From assembly GCF_001562015.1 (NCBI RefSeq), contig NZ_LASA01000057.1:1-52256 (forward strand): a stretch of 52,256 nt of DNA, read 5' to 3'. This document shows, piece by piece, positions 28,466 to 37,615 of the stretch. The translations under genes and the position numbers were made by a program. This stretch comes from Endozoicomonas arenosclerae (GTDB lineage Bacteria; Pseudomonadota; Gammaproteobacteria; Pseudomonadales; Endozoicomonadaceae). How positions within the stretch are numbered: position 1 is the first letter of the stretch; the number at the start of each line of letters is the position of its first letter. Below the pieces are notes generated by a model, which saw only the letters and a program-made list of their open reading frames with translations, made no database searches and was not told where the DNA came from.

Positions 28466-28530
28466 CCCGTTCGGGCTGAGCCTGTTGAAGCCCAATGCCA
28501 CCACCCTTCGACAAGCTCAGGGTGAACGGG
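28466..28530. repeat. REP-like palindrome, copy B
   Basis: Arms of 25 bases (28,466-28,490 and 28,506-28,530) with a 15-base loop; right arm CTTCGACAAGCTCAGGGTGA. The flanks add AACTTCC (28,439) and GGAAGTT (28,546) as an outer inverted pair. It sits in the convergent gap between folK and cca and may serve both genes as a 3'-end structure. Confidence 0.87.
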
Positions 28531-28596
28531 TTAGGTGTGCAAGCTGGGAAGTTCTAAGTGGAAAGATCTAATAATTCTATTTGGAGCACTAGTCTG

Positions 28597-29730
28597 TTAT
28601 TGCTTTAACTTTTCCTGCATCTGCTCAACTCTCAACTTCCTCAACTGCTCTCCAACAGCTTTACCCTTAAAGCCTTGTGCAACAATGTCCCTGGCATTGA
28701 TAGAAAGACACAACTCCAGAAGTGATTGCAGAGTGCTACAGGCTTCTGCAGACAACTCCTGTTCTTTGGCAGTGGCAATGCAAGAACATGCTTCCAGAAA
28801 GTGAGTAAAGCGTTCCGGGCGTCTGAAGGCATCGGTTTGTTCAAACAGAGTCATCAGAAATTCAGCATCAATTGATGCAATGTTGTCCAGAACGGTTTGA
28901 CTGTATTGGAAGGTCAGGCTGGCCAGTTCTGTATAGCTGGAAGGCACTTTCAGATGCTTTGATAAAGACTTTATCTGCTCTACGTTCAGTCCGGATTCGG
29001 TGCTGAATGTTGCGGCAAAACGAATCTCTTCAGGTTTGCCTTCTTTCACGGCTGCTTCAAGAGCCTTCAAGCCGGTAGCTGGAGCGCTGATAAATGGAAT
29101 CCAGTCAGGCATAACTACGGACATGGCGTTGCAGGCAAAGAGCACTTCGAAATAGATTTGGGGAGAAGGCTCGGAAAGAGCCCGAACAGTTTCCTGCCAA
29201 ACCCGCTCGGGTACCAGGTAAGAGGCTTCTCCACTTTCAACCATTCGGGTCATCAGTTGCAAGGTTTCAGGGGCTACCTTGAAGCCCAGGTGATGGAACC
29301 GTGCCGCAAATCGGGCTACACGCAGGATACGCAGAGGGTCTTCCTGAAAAGCAGAAGAGACATGACGTAAAAGGCGGTTTTCCAGATCTTTTTTACCACC
29401 GTAAGGATCATGGAGCTGCCCTTGAGAGTCTTCAGCCATGGCGTTGATTGTCAGATCCCTTCGGATCAAGTCTTCTTCCAGGGTGACATCCGGTGCTGTA
29501 TGAAACACAAAACCACCGTAGCCGTGGCCTGACTTTCTTTCAGTGCGGGCCAGTGCATACTCTTCTTTGGATTGTGGGTGAAGAAAAACAGGGAAGTCCT
29601 GGCCGACGGGCTGAAAGCCCTGGCTTTTCATTTCCTCGGGACTGCTGCCTACCACCACCCAGTCGTGATCCTTAACCGGCAGGTTCAGTAACTTGTCTCG
29701 AACGGCACCACCAACCAGAAAAATCTTCAT
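28597..29730 (-). CDS. cca: CCA-adding enzyme (tRNA nucleotidyltransferase)
   Basis: The enzyme adds or repairs the 3' CCA of tRNAs. The 377-residue product has the class II nucleotidyltransferase start GGAVRD, the catalytic Asp21 and Asp23 in DHDWVVVG, the RRDLTINAMA motif, the EDPLRILRVARFAARF motif and the nucleotide-selecting region near 150. It is shorter than E. coli Cca (412) and I see no clear C-terminal HD phosphohydrolase motif, so it is probably the form lacking full repair activities. It converges on folK across the REP-like repeat. Confidence 0.93.
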   Translation of the reverse strand: MKIFLVGGAVRDKLLNLPVKDHDWVVVGSSPEEMKSQGFQPVGQDFPVFLHPQSKEEYALARTERKSGHGYGGFVFHTAPDVTLEEDLIRRDLTINAMAEDSQGQLHDPYGGKKDLENRLLRHVSSAFQEDPLRILRVARFAARFHHLGFKVAPETLQLMTRMVESGEASYLVPERVWQETVRALSEPSPQIYFEVLFACNAMSVVMPDWIPFISAPATGLKALEAAVKEGKPEEIRFAATFSTESGLNVEQIKSLSKHLKVPSSYTELASLTFQYSQTVLDNIASIDAEFLMTLFEQTDAFRRPERFTHFLEACSCIATAKEQELSAEACSTLQSLLELCLSINARDIVAQGFKGKAVGEQLRKLRVEQMQEKLKQ

Positions 29731-29918
29731 GTCATGTCTATCTGTATCGTTGAGTGAATCATCTTAACTGCATGATATGGAGTGTGAACAGTAAAAATTA
29801 GATCAGCAGTTTGAAAATATAGGTGGATTCTTATTTATTCAAAATGAATGATTTTTCAAAGTGATTTCTCAGTTTTGACTATCTTTGTTAGCCAGTGTCA
29901 TCTTCAGGTTGTAAATAA

Positions 29919-30953
29919 ATGAGTCATTATAATCATAGATTCTGGCGAAGCGTGTTCTGCATTTTAATGCTGCTGTTCGTTTCTTTTGAAGTCAGTGCGC
30001 TTGCTACCAAAAAGCAATTTTATGAGCTTGGGGCACATCCTACTCACTATCTGGCTCAAATGGTCGTAATCAAGGAAGCCAGATCCGGTGATTACATGGG
30101 GAATGAAGAGTTCGAGTATTATCTGTTCGATACTTTTCTTATTAAAGAGCAGATAGTCCTGAGTGCGAAACAGGTGAAAGAAATCAAGAGTCTGCTTGAT
30201 CAGGAGGTATTCGAAGAAAATGGAGTAATGAAGAAAATAGTAGTGAAGGTATTTACTGACTTTCAGCGAACAGGGGTTGGTTATCTGCGTTCAGTTCCCA
30301 ATGTTGCTGAAGTGAAAGAGATTAATTCAAGCAATTGGGATCAGGATAAAGAGCGTTTACTGTTATTACCTCTTGAAGAGGCCGTTGCTGGTGCACCTGC
30401 GAGTGCTGTAAATCTCCCATATGGAGCTCTTAATGAGGGAGAGTATCATTTCGCAAGTACTCGCTATCAAGGGAATAAGCATGGTTCTGTTGGTCTAGGA
30501 TACAATCAACAGGTGGGATTCACTAAAGCATGGCCTGAAGCGGTGAGAGAACTGGCAAACGACTGTCCTCATTTGTTTATGGATAAAAATCAAAGGGAGA
30601 GCACACAAGCGACCCCTTCAAACAAGAAGATGAATAAGAGTGTATTTCCATGTTGGCTCCGTAAAAGTATGCTCCAATACTTTAAAATCTCGGTATCAAG
30701 CAAGAAGCATATTGTGACACTCTCATTTGAGAAGTTGATGGATGAAGCAGTATGTAGCCAGTCGGTTTGCAGTCCAGTCGACATCGATGGTTATCCGTTA
30801 CATATGGAGAACCATCCAGTGATTCTTGTTTATAAAGACAAGTTTTATCTTTATGGGTTCACAGAGTCGTGTACGTTGGGGGAAAAATGTTCTGTCAGAG
30901 CTTTTCCGGTCCCCACCCCCCTGACTTTCAGAAACAGTCAGGGTCTCCATTAG
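29919..30953 (+). CDS. Exported protein of unknown function
   Basis: A 344-residue protein with an N-terminal signal peptide (basic MSHYNHRFWR, then a hydrophobic stretch ILMLLFVSFEVSALA). No family is recognised. After the signal there is a mixed soluble domain with no further membrane segment; the C-terminal third has several cysteines (CPHLF, CWLRKS, CSQSVCSP, CTLGEKC) that could form disulfides outside the cytoplasm. An AGG site precedes the ATG. It lies divergent from cca and convergent with another exported orphan. The codon use looks AT-richer than the housekeeping genes. Function cannot be assigned. Confidence 0.75.
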   Translation: MSHYNHRFWRSVFCILMLLFVSFEVSALATKKQFYELGAHPTHYLAQMVVIKEARSGDYMGNEEFEYYLFDTFLIKEQIVLSAKQVKEIKSLLDQEVFEENGVMKKIVVKVFTDFQRTGVGYLRSVPNVAEVKEINSSNWDQDKERLLLLPLEEAVAGAPASAVNLPYGALNEGEYHFASTRYQGNKHGSVGLGYNQQVGFTKAWPEAVRELANDCPHLFMDKNQRESTQATPSNKKMNKSVFPCWLRKSMLQYFKISVSSKKHIVTLSFEKLMDEAVCSQSVCSPVDIDGYPLHMENHPVILVYKDKFYLYGFTESCTLGEKCSVRAFPVPTPLTFRNSQGLH

Positions 30954-30965
30954 AGGCCCTGTTTT
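30941..30965 (+). terminator. Terminator overlapping the end of the exported protein gene
   Basis: GGGTCTC pairs with GAGGCCC around CATTA, followed by TGTTTTC; the stop codon at 30,951 is inside the structure. A second hairpin (CCCTGACT with AGTCAGGG, 30,918-30,943) lies just upstream within the coding end. Confidence 0.6.
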
Positions 30966-30973
30966 CAGAAAAA

Positions 30974-32578
30974 TTAATCATCAAAGTCATTCATTCTTTG
31001 AGCATTATAAGAGGGCGGTCGAGAGACAAAACCAGCCCAGGTCAGGATCAGTTTTATGGGGTCCTGAGAATCCTCTGCAAAGTACAAGGGTTGAATTTGC
31101 CTTAATAAATCCCTAATGAGTCGAAAAATATAATGACCATTTGAGGTTTGAGTGGATGAAGTGGTGCCTGGCATTTGAGGGGGTATAGGGATGACATGTA
31201 ACCCTGTCATAGTGGACACAAGAAACCAGTAACTCTGACTGTGTATCAGTACTAAAGTGAATCCAGTATCTGAAGTTGCTTCCGAGTAATCAAGAAAGAT
31301 CGCATGGGTGCTTTCCGGGTCATTCAGTCTGGCGATCATGTCGTCTATGGTTTGTCTTTTGTTTTCGGGAGTGATTGATCTGCTTCGCCACTGTTTAGAG
31401 TGGAGTTGATTCAGAATAATGCCAAGTTGCTGCTGAAAGGCTGCCACATCAAAGTGAAAGTTTACGGATGGGTTTATATGAGCGGGTTCCTGTAAAATGA
31501 GAGTCACCAGTTCCAGTAAGCTTTGCCTTGATTCATTGGCTGATAGAGTCATCCCGTTCCGTATCATGGTTTGAGATTCAAACAGCTGCTGAAAATCCGG
31601 GTACTTTTCTCGAAAGGCAGGGCTGAAGTTAGCGCATACATCCCAGAAGCCTGCTGCCAAACATTGCCAGCCCACTATGACTGGCTCAGGTTCAGGAGTG
31701 CCCGATAGAGGGGCTTCAGTCATAGAAACAGAGGGCTCAATGGTTCTGGTTTCTTCTGTGCCTGCAGATGAAAGGGTTGGTCTTCTGATCACCTGAGGTT
31801 TGGGTTTCATTGCACTGCCTTGCAGCTGCTCAGGAGCAGGTCTCGGAAAAGGGTTTGTTGCCTGAGGCACAACCGTAGCTGTAGGAGTATGAGGGATAGA
31901 AGGAGTTGGTTGAATGGTTAGACTCTGTAGTCTATGGCTTATGTGGGCAGGAGGGCGGGCTCTTGTCTCTGAACCGAATTTTCTTTTATGTGCTGACCAG
32001 GACACCTCATCCAATTGCTGTCTGCGTGAATCACTCAAGGGAGAAAAGTCTGAAGCCATTTCGGGGTGTGCTTTAATGGTATTTCGGGCTCGCCTGATCA
32101 CAGAGCTTCTTTCAATAGTTTTACCTTTGTGTTGTCCCTCAAAATCCGAAAGTCTTTCTGAAAGATAGAGAACGTTTGGAGGGATATCACTGGTGTCTTC
32201 CGCATGACGGCTTCTTTCAGTTTCACTGTGTCTTGATACCGGCGGAATGATAATGACATTGGGATCCACAGTGGTTCTTGTAGTAACTTCCCGAGCGGGT
32301 GGTTCATCCGGGAGAGGATTTAGAATTTGCCAGGCGGTTTCATACAATTTAAACCAGGCGTCAGGTCCTGAGTGATGAGTAGAAATGATTTTTGATAGAT
32401 CTTGTGATTTGGTATAAGCCCCGGGGTATTTCTCTCGTGCTTTCCAAACCTTTTCCAGAATTCTGTTGAGGTCCTTTTGGAAGGCAGTGCTTTCTTGAAG
32501 TGACGAAGTCGATGGATCCATGCTGAATAGGTTGAAAGAAATTAAAATGAGATAAATAAAAGATAAGCTTCTATTCAT
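30974..32578 (-). CDS. Large exported protein of unknown function with proline-rich linker
   Basis: A 534-residue orphan. It begins with a signal peptide (MNRSLSFIYLILISFNLFS), then a charged helical region (about 25-90), a long low-complexity linker rich in Pro, Thr, Ser and Arg (about 90-300), and a folded C-terminal domain (about 300-520). That domain has an isolated GWQCLAAGFW motif (Cys306) and, about 140 residues later, LVLIHSQSYWFLVST (His446), an order and spacing reminiscent of papain-fold cysteine peptidases, including some deubiquitinase-like effectors. This is inference from two motifs only. The disordered linker and export signal fit a secreted, host- or competitor-directed protein. 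Confidence 0.75.
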   Translation of the reverse strand: MNRSLSFIYLILISFNLFSMDPSTSSLQESTAFQKDLNRILEKVWKAREKYPGAYTKSQDLSKIISTHHSGPDAWFKLYETAWQILNPLPDEPPAREVTTRTTVDPNVIIIPPVSRHSETERSRHAEDTSDIPPNVLYLSERLSDFEGQHKGKTIERSSVIRRARNTIKAHPEMASDFSPLSDSRRQQLDEVSWSAHKRKFGSETRARPPAHISHRLQSLTIQPTPSIPHTPTATVVPQATNPFPRPAPEQLQGSAMKPKPQVIRRPTLSSAGTEETRTIEPSVSMTEAPLSGTPEPEPVIVGWQCLAAGFWDVCANFSPAFREKYPDFQQLFESQTMIRNGMTLSANESRQSLLELVTLILQEPAHINPSVNFHFDVAAFQQQLGIILNQLHSKQWRSRSITPENKRQTIDDMIARLNDPESTHAIFLDYSEATSDTGFTLVLIHSQSYWFLVSTMTGLHVIPIPPQMPGTTSSTQTSNGHYIFRLIRDLLRQIQPLYFAEDSQDPIKLILTWAGFVSRPPSYNAQRMNDFDD

Positions 32579-32811
32579 TTTTAAACCTGCGTTTATTGAA
32601 ACAGGAAAAACAGTGTAGCTTCATTTTTAGCGCTCGCATTTTTGGAAATGTGAATGTGTTTTGAATCAATTACTTGGATTTTATTAAAAGGGATGTTTTC
32701 TTCTTTGTTATCAACCCATGCTGCTTTTTTAAATGAGTCGTCGAAAGTGATTGTCTATTGATTTGCTAAACTTGCCCTCACATTTACGAGGTGAGCTGAG
32801 GCTTTCTGCTT

Positions 32812-33867
32812 ATGAAGTGGTTAGGTACAAAGTGTATCGGTCGTTTTGTTTTGAGTACTCTGTTTTTTCTATTTGGGTGTAACAGTGTGCAGGCAGCACC
32901 TCTGCCTCCTTTATCTACCTGGAATGATGGCGCTAATAAACAGGCGATTATTGAATATGTAAAGGAGGTTGTCTCCAGACTGCCTGTTTCTCAGAGAGTG
33001 GTGGTTTTTGATGTAGACGGAACTTTGATCGTAGAAAAGCCGCAGCCCATGGCCATGTTTATGGGCGTGGATCACCTGTGTGAAAAGAAGAAACTGCATC
33101 CTGAGACATTTACCGGACAGGTCTATGAACAGGCATGTCTGCGTAATTTCACCTGGTTGGACACTCATCTGAATGCCGTTCAGCTCACGGCCTTTCTCAA
33201 TGAAACCGCTGATAGCACCAGACGTTATGGTGTGAACTATTTGAATAAACCGGCAAATCCTGTGTATCAGGCTCCATTGAGGTCCTTGTTCTATTTACCT
33301 ATGGCTGATCTGATTGAGTATCTTCTGGAAAACCAGTTTATGGTTTATCTGGTCTCCGGGTCCGACGAGACCTTTGTCAGGGCTCTGGTCAATTCGGCTG
33401 AATTTGATGATCTGGATCAGGATAAGCTCAATATTCCAGACAGTCATGTGCTCTCGCAGACTGTGTTGCTTCACCTCAATGAAAAAGACGGTACTTTTGT
33501 CCGAACCTATCAGTTCAGGCCTCCCAATAACTGAAATGAAGGGAAAGCAGAAAGAATCAAGATGGGTCTGGGTAATACTGCACCGACAATGGCTGTGGGT
33601 AACAGTATGGGGGATTACCAGATGCTCGGTTATCTTTCTGATTCGGTTCCAGAGGGAGGGCTTTCCATGGTCATAAATCATGATGATCCCGTCAGGGAAT
33701 GTGCCTATGAGGATGAAGAGTTGTTAGAAAAAGCCCGGGAGAAAGGTTGGCTTGTGATCTCTATGAAGAATGATTTCAAACGGTTGTTTTCCACGGGAGT
33801 CAAGCGTCTCAAGGGTAGTTGTCAAAGCAGGAAGCGGTCATTAACAGAAACGGTCATAAGGGATTAA
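32812..33867 (+). pseudogene. HAD-superfamily phosphatase, exported, interrupted by an in-frame TGA
   Basis: The reading frame codes for an HAD-type hydrolase: signal peptide (residues 1-29; LFGC could also be a weak lipobox), catalytic motif VVVFDVDGTL with Asp67 and Asp69, motif II VYLVSGSDE near residue 180, and after the stop the motif IV GNSMGDYQML. The stop TGA at 33,532-33,534 falls between motifs II and IV, and the frame on both sides is the same, continuing to 33,867. The likely causes are a recent nonsense mutation or a sequencing error. Without the C-terminal part the aspartates of motif IV would be missing and the enzyme inactive. Confidence 0.8.
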
Positions 33868-33936
33868 AAAAATCTACCCCTTAGATCTGGGAATTCTGAT
33901 TGATTTTGTGCATGATTGCGAACTGGCCAAAAGCCT

Positions 33937-33956
33937 TTGCCAATGGAGATTGGCAA
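33937..33956. repeat. Perfect hairpin after the HAD gene
   Basis: TTGCCAAT and ATTGGCAA form a perfect eight-base stem with loop GGAG. It lies in the 366-base gap before putA. No T-run follows, so it is not a clear terminator. Confidence 0.5.
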
Positions 33957-34091
33957 TTATAAGTTATCAAAAGGGGTTCATGGAGTTCAGTCCCTCCCGG
34001 CTGGCTGATGTCGGAAGCCTTTTTGTGTTTACAAAACAAACCGCCTTAAGTGGAAGTGCCATCGGCTTTTAATCGAAATAGCCGTGGACCC

Positions 34092-34135
34092 ATGATTAAT
34101 TTCGCGTCCCTTTGGGGTGGGACAGAATTAATCAT
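34092..34135. promoter_or_regulatory. Long inverted repeat upstream of putA
   Basis: ATGATTAATT (34,092-34,101) and AATTAATCAT (34,126-34,135) are perfect ten-base arms; inside, GTCCC and GGGAC add a second stem. It lies about 100 bases before the putA start, where an operator or leader structure would be expected. This PutA seems to lack the DNA-binding domain that represses put genes in E. coli, so another regulator would be needed. Confidence 0.45.
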
Positions 34136-34233
34136 AAAAGTCATGAGCGAAAAAAACGCCAGGCATTTCCCAAATAGATTGATAAACGGCATAGGTCAGG
34201 GATTACATTTGCCGAAACTGGGGGAGACACCGC

Positions 34234-37200
34234 ATGTTTGAGGCCAATTCCGTATTTAAACCTGAATTCATCCAGGAGAGCCCAGCCAAGCTTTGGAAGG
34301 CAATCTCTCCACAATACAGTGTGGATGAGTCAGCCTGGCTGGCACAGCTGGTCGATTTGGCCAGACCCGAACCGCAGCAGCTGGCTGCAGTAACCCGACG
34401 CGCGACTGAACTGGTTGAACAGGTTCGGGCCCGGGAAGATTCCATTCATATGATTGATTCCATGCTGTTGCAATACAGTCTGGATACCCGTGAAGGCATT
34501 CTGCTTATGTGTCTGGCAGAAGCCCTGATGAGAATTCCCGATTCAGAAACGGCCGATGCCCTGATTCGCGACAAACTCAGTGTTGCCGAATGGGAAAAGC
34601 ACCTCAAGCAAAGTGATTCTTTACTGGTTAATGCTTCCACCTGGGGTCTGATGCTGACTGGTAAGGTGGTGACACTGGACAAGTCTGAAGACGGCCGTCC
34701 GGGTAATGTCATTGGGCGACTGGTTAAAAAGATGGGTGAGCCCGTTATTCGTCAGGCGGTAAACCAGGCGATGAAAATCATGGGCGAACACTTCGTTCTG
34801 GGCCGTACTATTGAAGAAGCACTCAAGAATGGTCGCAAACCAAGAGAAAAAGGCTACACCTATTCCTTTGACATGCTGGGTGAAGCGGCGCTGACGGCCA
34901 GAGATGCAGAGAAATATCTGGCATCGTATATGGCGGCAGTGAAGTCTGTTGGTCAGGAAAAGAAGAGTGACGGTTACAAAGGACCTCGTCCAACGGTTTC
35001 CATCAAACTGTCTGCTCTGCACCCTCGTTACGAAGTGGCTAACGAAGCCCGTGTTCTCAAAGAACTGTTCGACAGCGTGCTGGGGTTGATTCGTACCGCC
35101 AAAAGCCTGAATGTCGGCATCACAATTGATGCGGAAGAGCAGGATCGTCTTGAACTTTCCCTGAAACTGTTCGAAAAACTCTATCGTCACCCTGAATGCC
35201 AGGGCTGGGGTGGTTTTGGTCTGGTGGTTCAGGCCTACGGCAAGAGAGCTTTGCCAGTTCTGGCCTGGCTGGCAGCCCTGTCAAAAGAGCAGGGTGATGA
35301 AATACCGGTGCGTCTGGTAAAGGGTGCTTATTGGGACAGCGAGATCAAACTCTGCCAGCAGGCAGGATTTTCCGGCTACCCTGTTTACACTCGTAAAGAA
35401 GCAACGGATGTCGCCTACCTGGTTTGTGCCCGCTTCCTGCTGAGTGAACCTGTAAAGGGTGCTATCTATCCTCAGTTTGCTACCCACAATGCTCACACCG
35501 TCGCCAGTATTCTGAGCATGGCTGAGCATGACAGTTTTGAATTCCAGCGTCTGCACGGTATGGGCGATGCCCTCTATAACACTGTGCTGGATCAGGAGAA
35601 ATCCCACGTCCGCATCTATGCGCCCGTTGGCAGCCACAAAGATTTGCTGCCCTATCTGGTGCGTCGACTGCTGGAGAATGGCGCTAACTCATCCTTTGTT
35701 CATCGTCTGGTGGATGCCAAGACCCCGGTTGTGGATCTGGTCCATCATCCGGTCAGTGTGCTCGAGAAACACAGTTCTCTGGCCAATGATCGAATTCCCT
35801 TACCTGTAGATATTTTTGGAGAGGACAGAGTTAACTCCATGGGTGTAAATATCGATATTGAGTCCCAGTGGCAGCCGTTTTCTGAATCGGTTCAGAAGTT
35901 TATGACCAAAACGTGGCACAAGGGCCCCGTGATTTCCGGTCAGCAGGTTGAAACGGATAAAGCGGTGGAAGTGCACTGCCCATACCAGCTCAGCGAGTTG
36001 GCGGGTCGCCTGCATTATGCCGGAGAAAAAGAAGTGGACCAGGCTATTGCAGCGGCTCACAAAGCGTTTGATGGCTGGAATCAGACAGCCGTAGAAACCC
36101 GGGCCCAGAGTCTGGAAAAGCTGGCCGATCTGCTGGAAGCCAACTGCGAAGAGCTGGTGGCTCTGTGCCATAAAGAAGCAGGTAAAACCATTCACGACAG
36201 TGTTGACGAAGTTCGTGAAGCGGTCGACTTCTGTCGTTATTACGCGAATCAGGCTCGTGAAAAGTTTTCTGAGCCTCAGCTGATGCCAGGACCTACGGGT
36301 GAATCCAATGAACTTTACCTGACTGGTCGTGGTGTATTTCTGTGCATCAGCCCATGGAACTTCCCTCTGGCGATTTTCCTGGGTCAAGTGACAGCTGCTC
36401 TGGCATCCGGTAATACAGTTGTTGCCAAGCCTGCTGAACAGACCTCCCTGATTGCAGTGCGTGCTGTTGAGCTGATGCTCGAAGCCGGGGTGCCTGCTGA
36501 TGCCATTCAGCTGATCACTGGTGAAGGTAAAGACATTGGTACTCAGCTGACTTCTGATCCTCGTATTGCCGGTGTTGCTTTCACAGGCTCCACACAAACA
36601 GCACGTTTGATTAACCAGACCCTGGCCATGCGTGAAGGCGCCATTGTACCTCTGATTGCTGAAACCGGTGGTCAGAATGCCATGATCGTTGATTCCACGG
36701 CTCTGCCTGAACAGGTAGTGACCGATGTTGTTCAGTCTGCTTTTGCTAGTGCCGGTCAGCGTTGTTCTGCACTGCGTGTACTGTATGTTCAGGAAGACAT
36801 TGCGGACCGTATCGAAGACCTGCTGGTGGGTGCCATGGCTGAATTGCAAGTTGGCAATCCGTCCTTGCATGAAACTGATCTGGGTCCTGTGATCAGTGAC
36901 GTCGCCCTGAAAGGTTTGCAGTCACATGTTGATCGCATGAAGCAGGAAGCACGACTGATTGCAGAAGTGGATCTGGGGGCTGAGTGTAACGAAGGTTACT
37001 TCATTGCCCCGGTTGCTTTTGAAATCGACAGCATCAGCCAGCTGGACAAAGAGCAGTTTGGCCCGATTCTCCATGTGGTTCGCTACAAGGCTTCTGAGCT
37101 GGAAAAAGTGATTCAGGAAATCAATGCCACGGGCTATGGTCTGACGCTGGGTGTGCACAGTCGTAACGAAGCGACTTCCTCCTACATTGAACAGAGCCTG

Positions 37201-37407
37201 AAAGTGGGTAATGCCTACATCAACCGTAACCAGATTGGTGCGGTAGTGGGTGTTCAGCCGTTTGGTGGTCAGGGACTTTCCGGTACCGGTCCAAAGGCGG
37301 GTGGCCCACACTACCTCTACCGATTTGCGACTGAGCGTACTCGAAGCATCAACACTACAGCGGTAGGCGGTAATGCCACCCTGTTGTCACTGGGTGCTGG
37401 TCACTAA
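34234..37407 (+). CDS. putA: Bifunctional proline dehydrogenase / L-glutamate gamma-semialdehyde dehydrogenase
   Basis: PutA oxidises proline to glutamate in two steps, passing electrons from FAD to the quinone pool and then making NADH. The 1057-residue product has a proline dehydrogenase barrel (about 150-490; KLSALHPRYE, RLVKGAYWDSEIK, FATHNAHT) and an aldehyde dehydrogenase domain (about 540-1040; catalytic Cys844 in GQRCSALRV, Glu in AETGGQNAM). It lacks the N-terminal ribbon-helix-helix domain of the 1320-residue E. coli protein, so it is the short, non-repressor type. A GGGGGA site precedes the ATG. It is followed by a terminator and then putP, the matching importer. Confidence 0.97.
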   Translation: MFEANSVFKPEFIQESPAKLWKAISPQYSVDESAWLAQLVDLARPEPQQLAAVTRRATELVEQVRAREDSIHMIDSMLLQYSLDTREGILLMCLAEALMRIPDSETADALIRDKLSVAEWEKHLKQSDSLLVNASTWGLMLTGKVVTLDKSEDGRPGNVIGRLVKKMGEPVIRQAVNQAMKIMGEHFVLGRTIEEALKNGRKPREKGYTYSFDMLGEAALTARDAEKYLASYMAAVKSVGQEKKSDGYKGPRPTVSIKLSALHPRYEVANEARVLKELFDSVLGLIRTAKSLNVGITIDAEEQDRLELSLKLFEKLYRHPECQGWGGFGLVVQAYGKRALPVLAWLAALSKEQGDEIPVRLVKGAYWDSEIKLCQQAGFSGYPVYTRKEATDVAYLVCARFLLSEPVKGAIYPQFATHNAHTVASILSMAEHDSFEFQRLHGMGDALYNTVLDQEKSHVRIYAPVGSHKDLLPYLVRRLLENGANSSFVHRLVDAKTPVVDLVHHPVSVLEKHSSLANDRIPLPVDIFGEDRVNSMGVNIDIESQWQPFSESVQKFMTKTWHKGPVISGQQVETDKAVEVHCPYQLSELAGRLHYAGEKEVDQAIAAAHKAFDGWNQTAVETRAQSLEKLADLLEANCEELVALCHKEAGKTIHDSVDEVREAVDFCRYYANQAREKFSEPQLMPGPTGESNELYLTGRGVFLCISPWNFPLAIFLGQVTAALASGNTVVAKPAEQTSLIAVRAVELMLEAGVPADAIQLITGEGKDIGTQLTSDPRIAGVAFTGSTQTARLINQTLAMREGAIVPLIAETGGQNAMIVDSTALPEQVVTDVVQSAFASAGQRCSALRVLYVQEDIADRIEDLLVGAMAELQVGNPSLHETDLGPVISDVALKGLQSHVDRMKQEARLIAEVDLGAECNEGYFIAPVAFEIDSISQLDKEQFGPILHVVRYKASELEKVIQEINATGYGLTLGVHSRNEATSSYIEQSLKVGNAYINRNQIGAVVGVQPFGGQGLSGTGPKAGGPHYLYRFATERTRSINTTAVGGNATLLSLGAGH

Positions 37408-37417
37408 TCTGCTATAG

Positions 37418-37456
37418 GCCTGCGCGACCATTGGGTGGTGCAGGCTTTTCTTTTTT
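37418..37456 (+). terminator. Terminator after putA
   Basis: GCCTGC and GCAGGC enclose a second stem (ACCA with TGGT), followed by TTTTCTTTTTT. It separates putA from putP, which must have a separate promoter in the next 160 bases. Confidence 0.9.
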
Positions 37457-37615
37457 ACAGCTATGACTTCAATTGCCTGTATCCGGGCAGTTAAAACACC
37501 TGACGAGATGAGCCGACTGGCTCAAATAACAAGATTTGCCTGAGTGATTTTGGGGGAGCTGGATCAGTTTGGTCTGGCAACATTCAGGACAAGTTGCATA
37601 AAACGGAAAAGAACA

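Noticed and set aside
33532-33534. TGA as a selenocysteine codon
   Set aside because: No stem-loop of SECIS type is seen directly after it, and HAD phosphatases have no Sec at this place; nonsense mutation or error is simpler.
34050-34241. 63-codon frame before putA
   Set aside because: It runs through the inverted repeat at 34,092-34,135 and overlaps the putA start; more likely leader.
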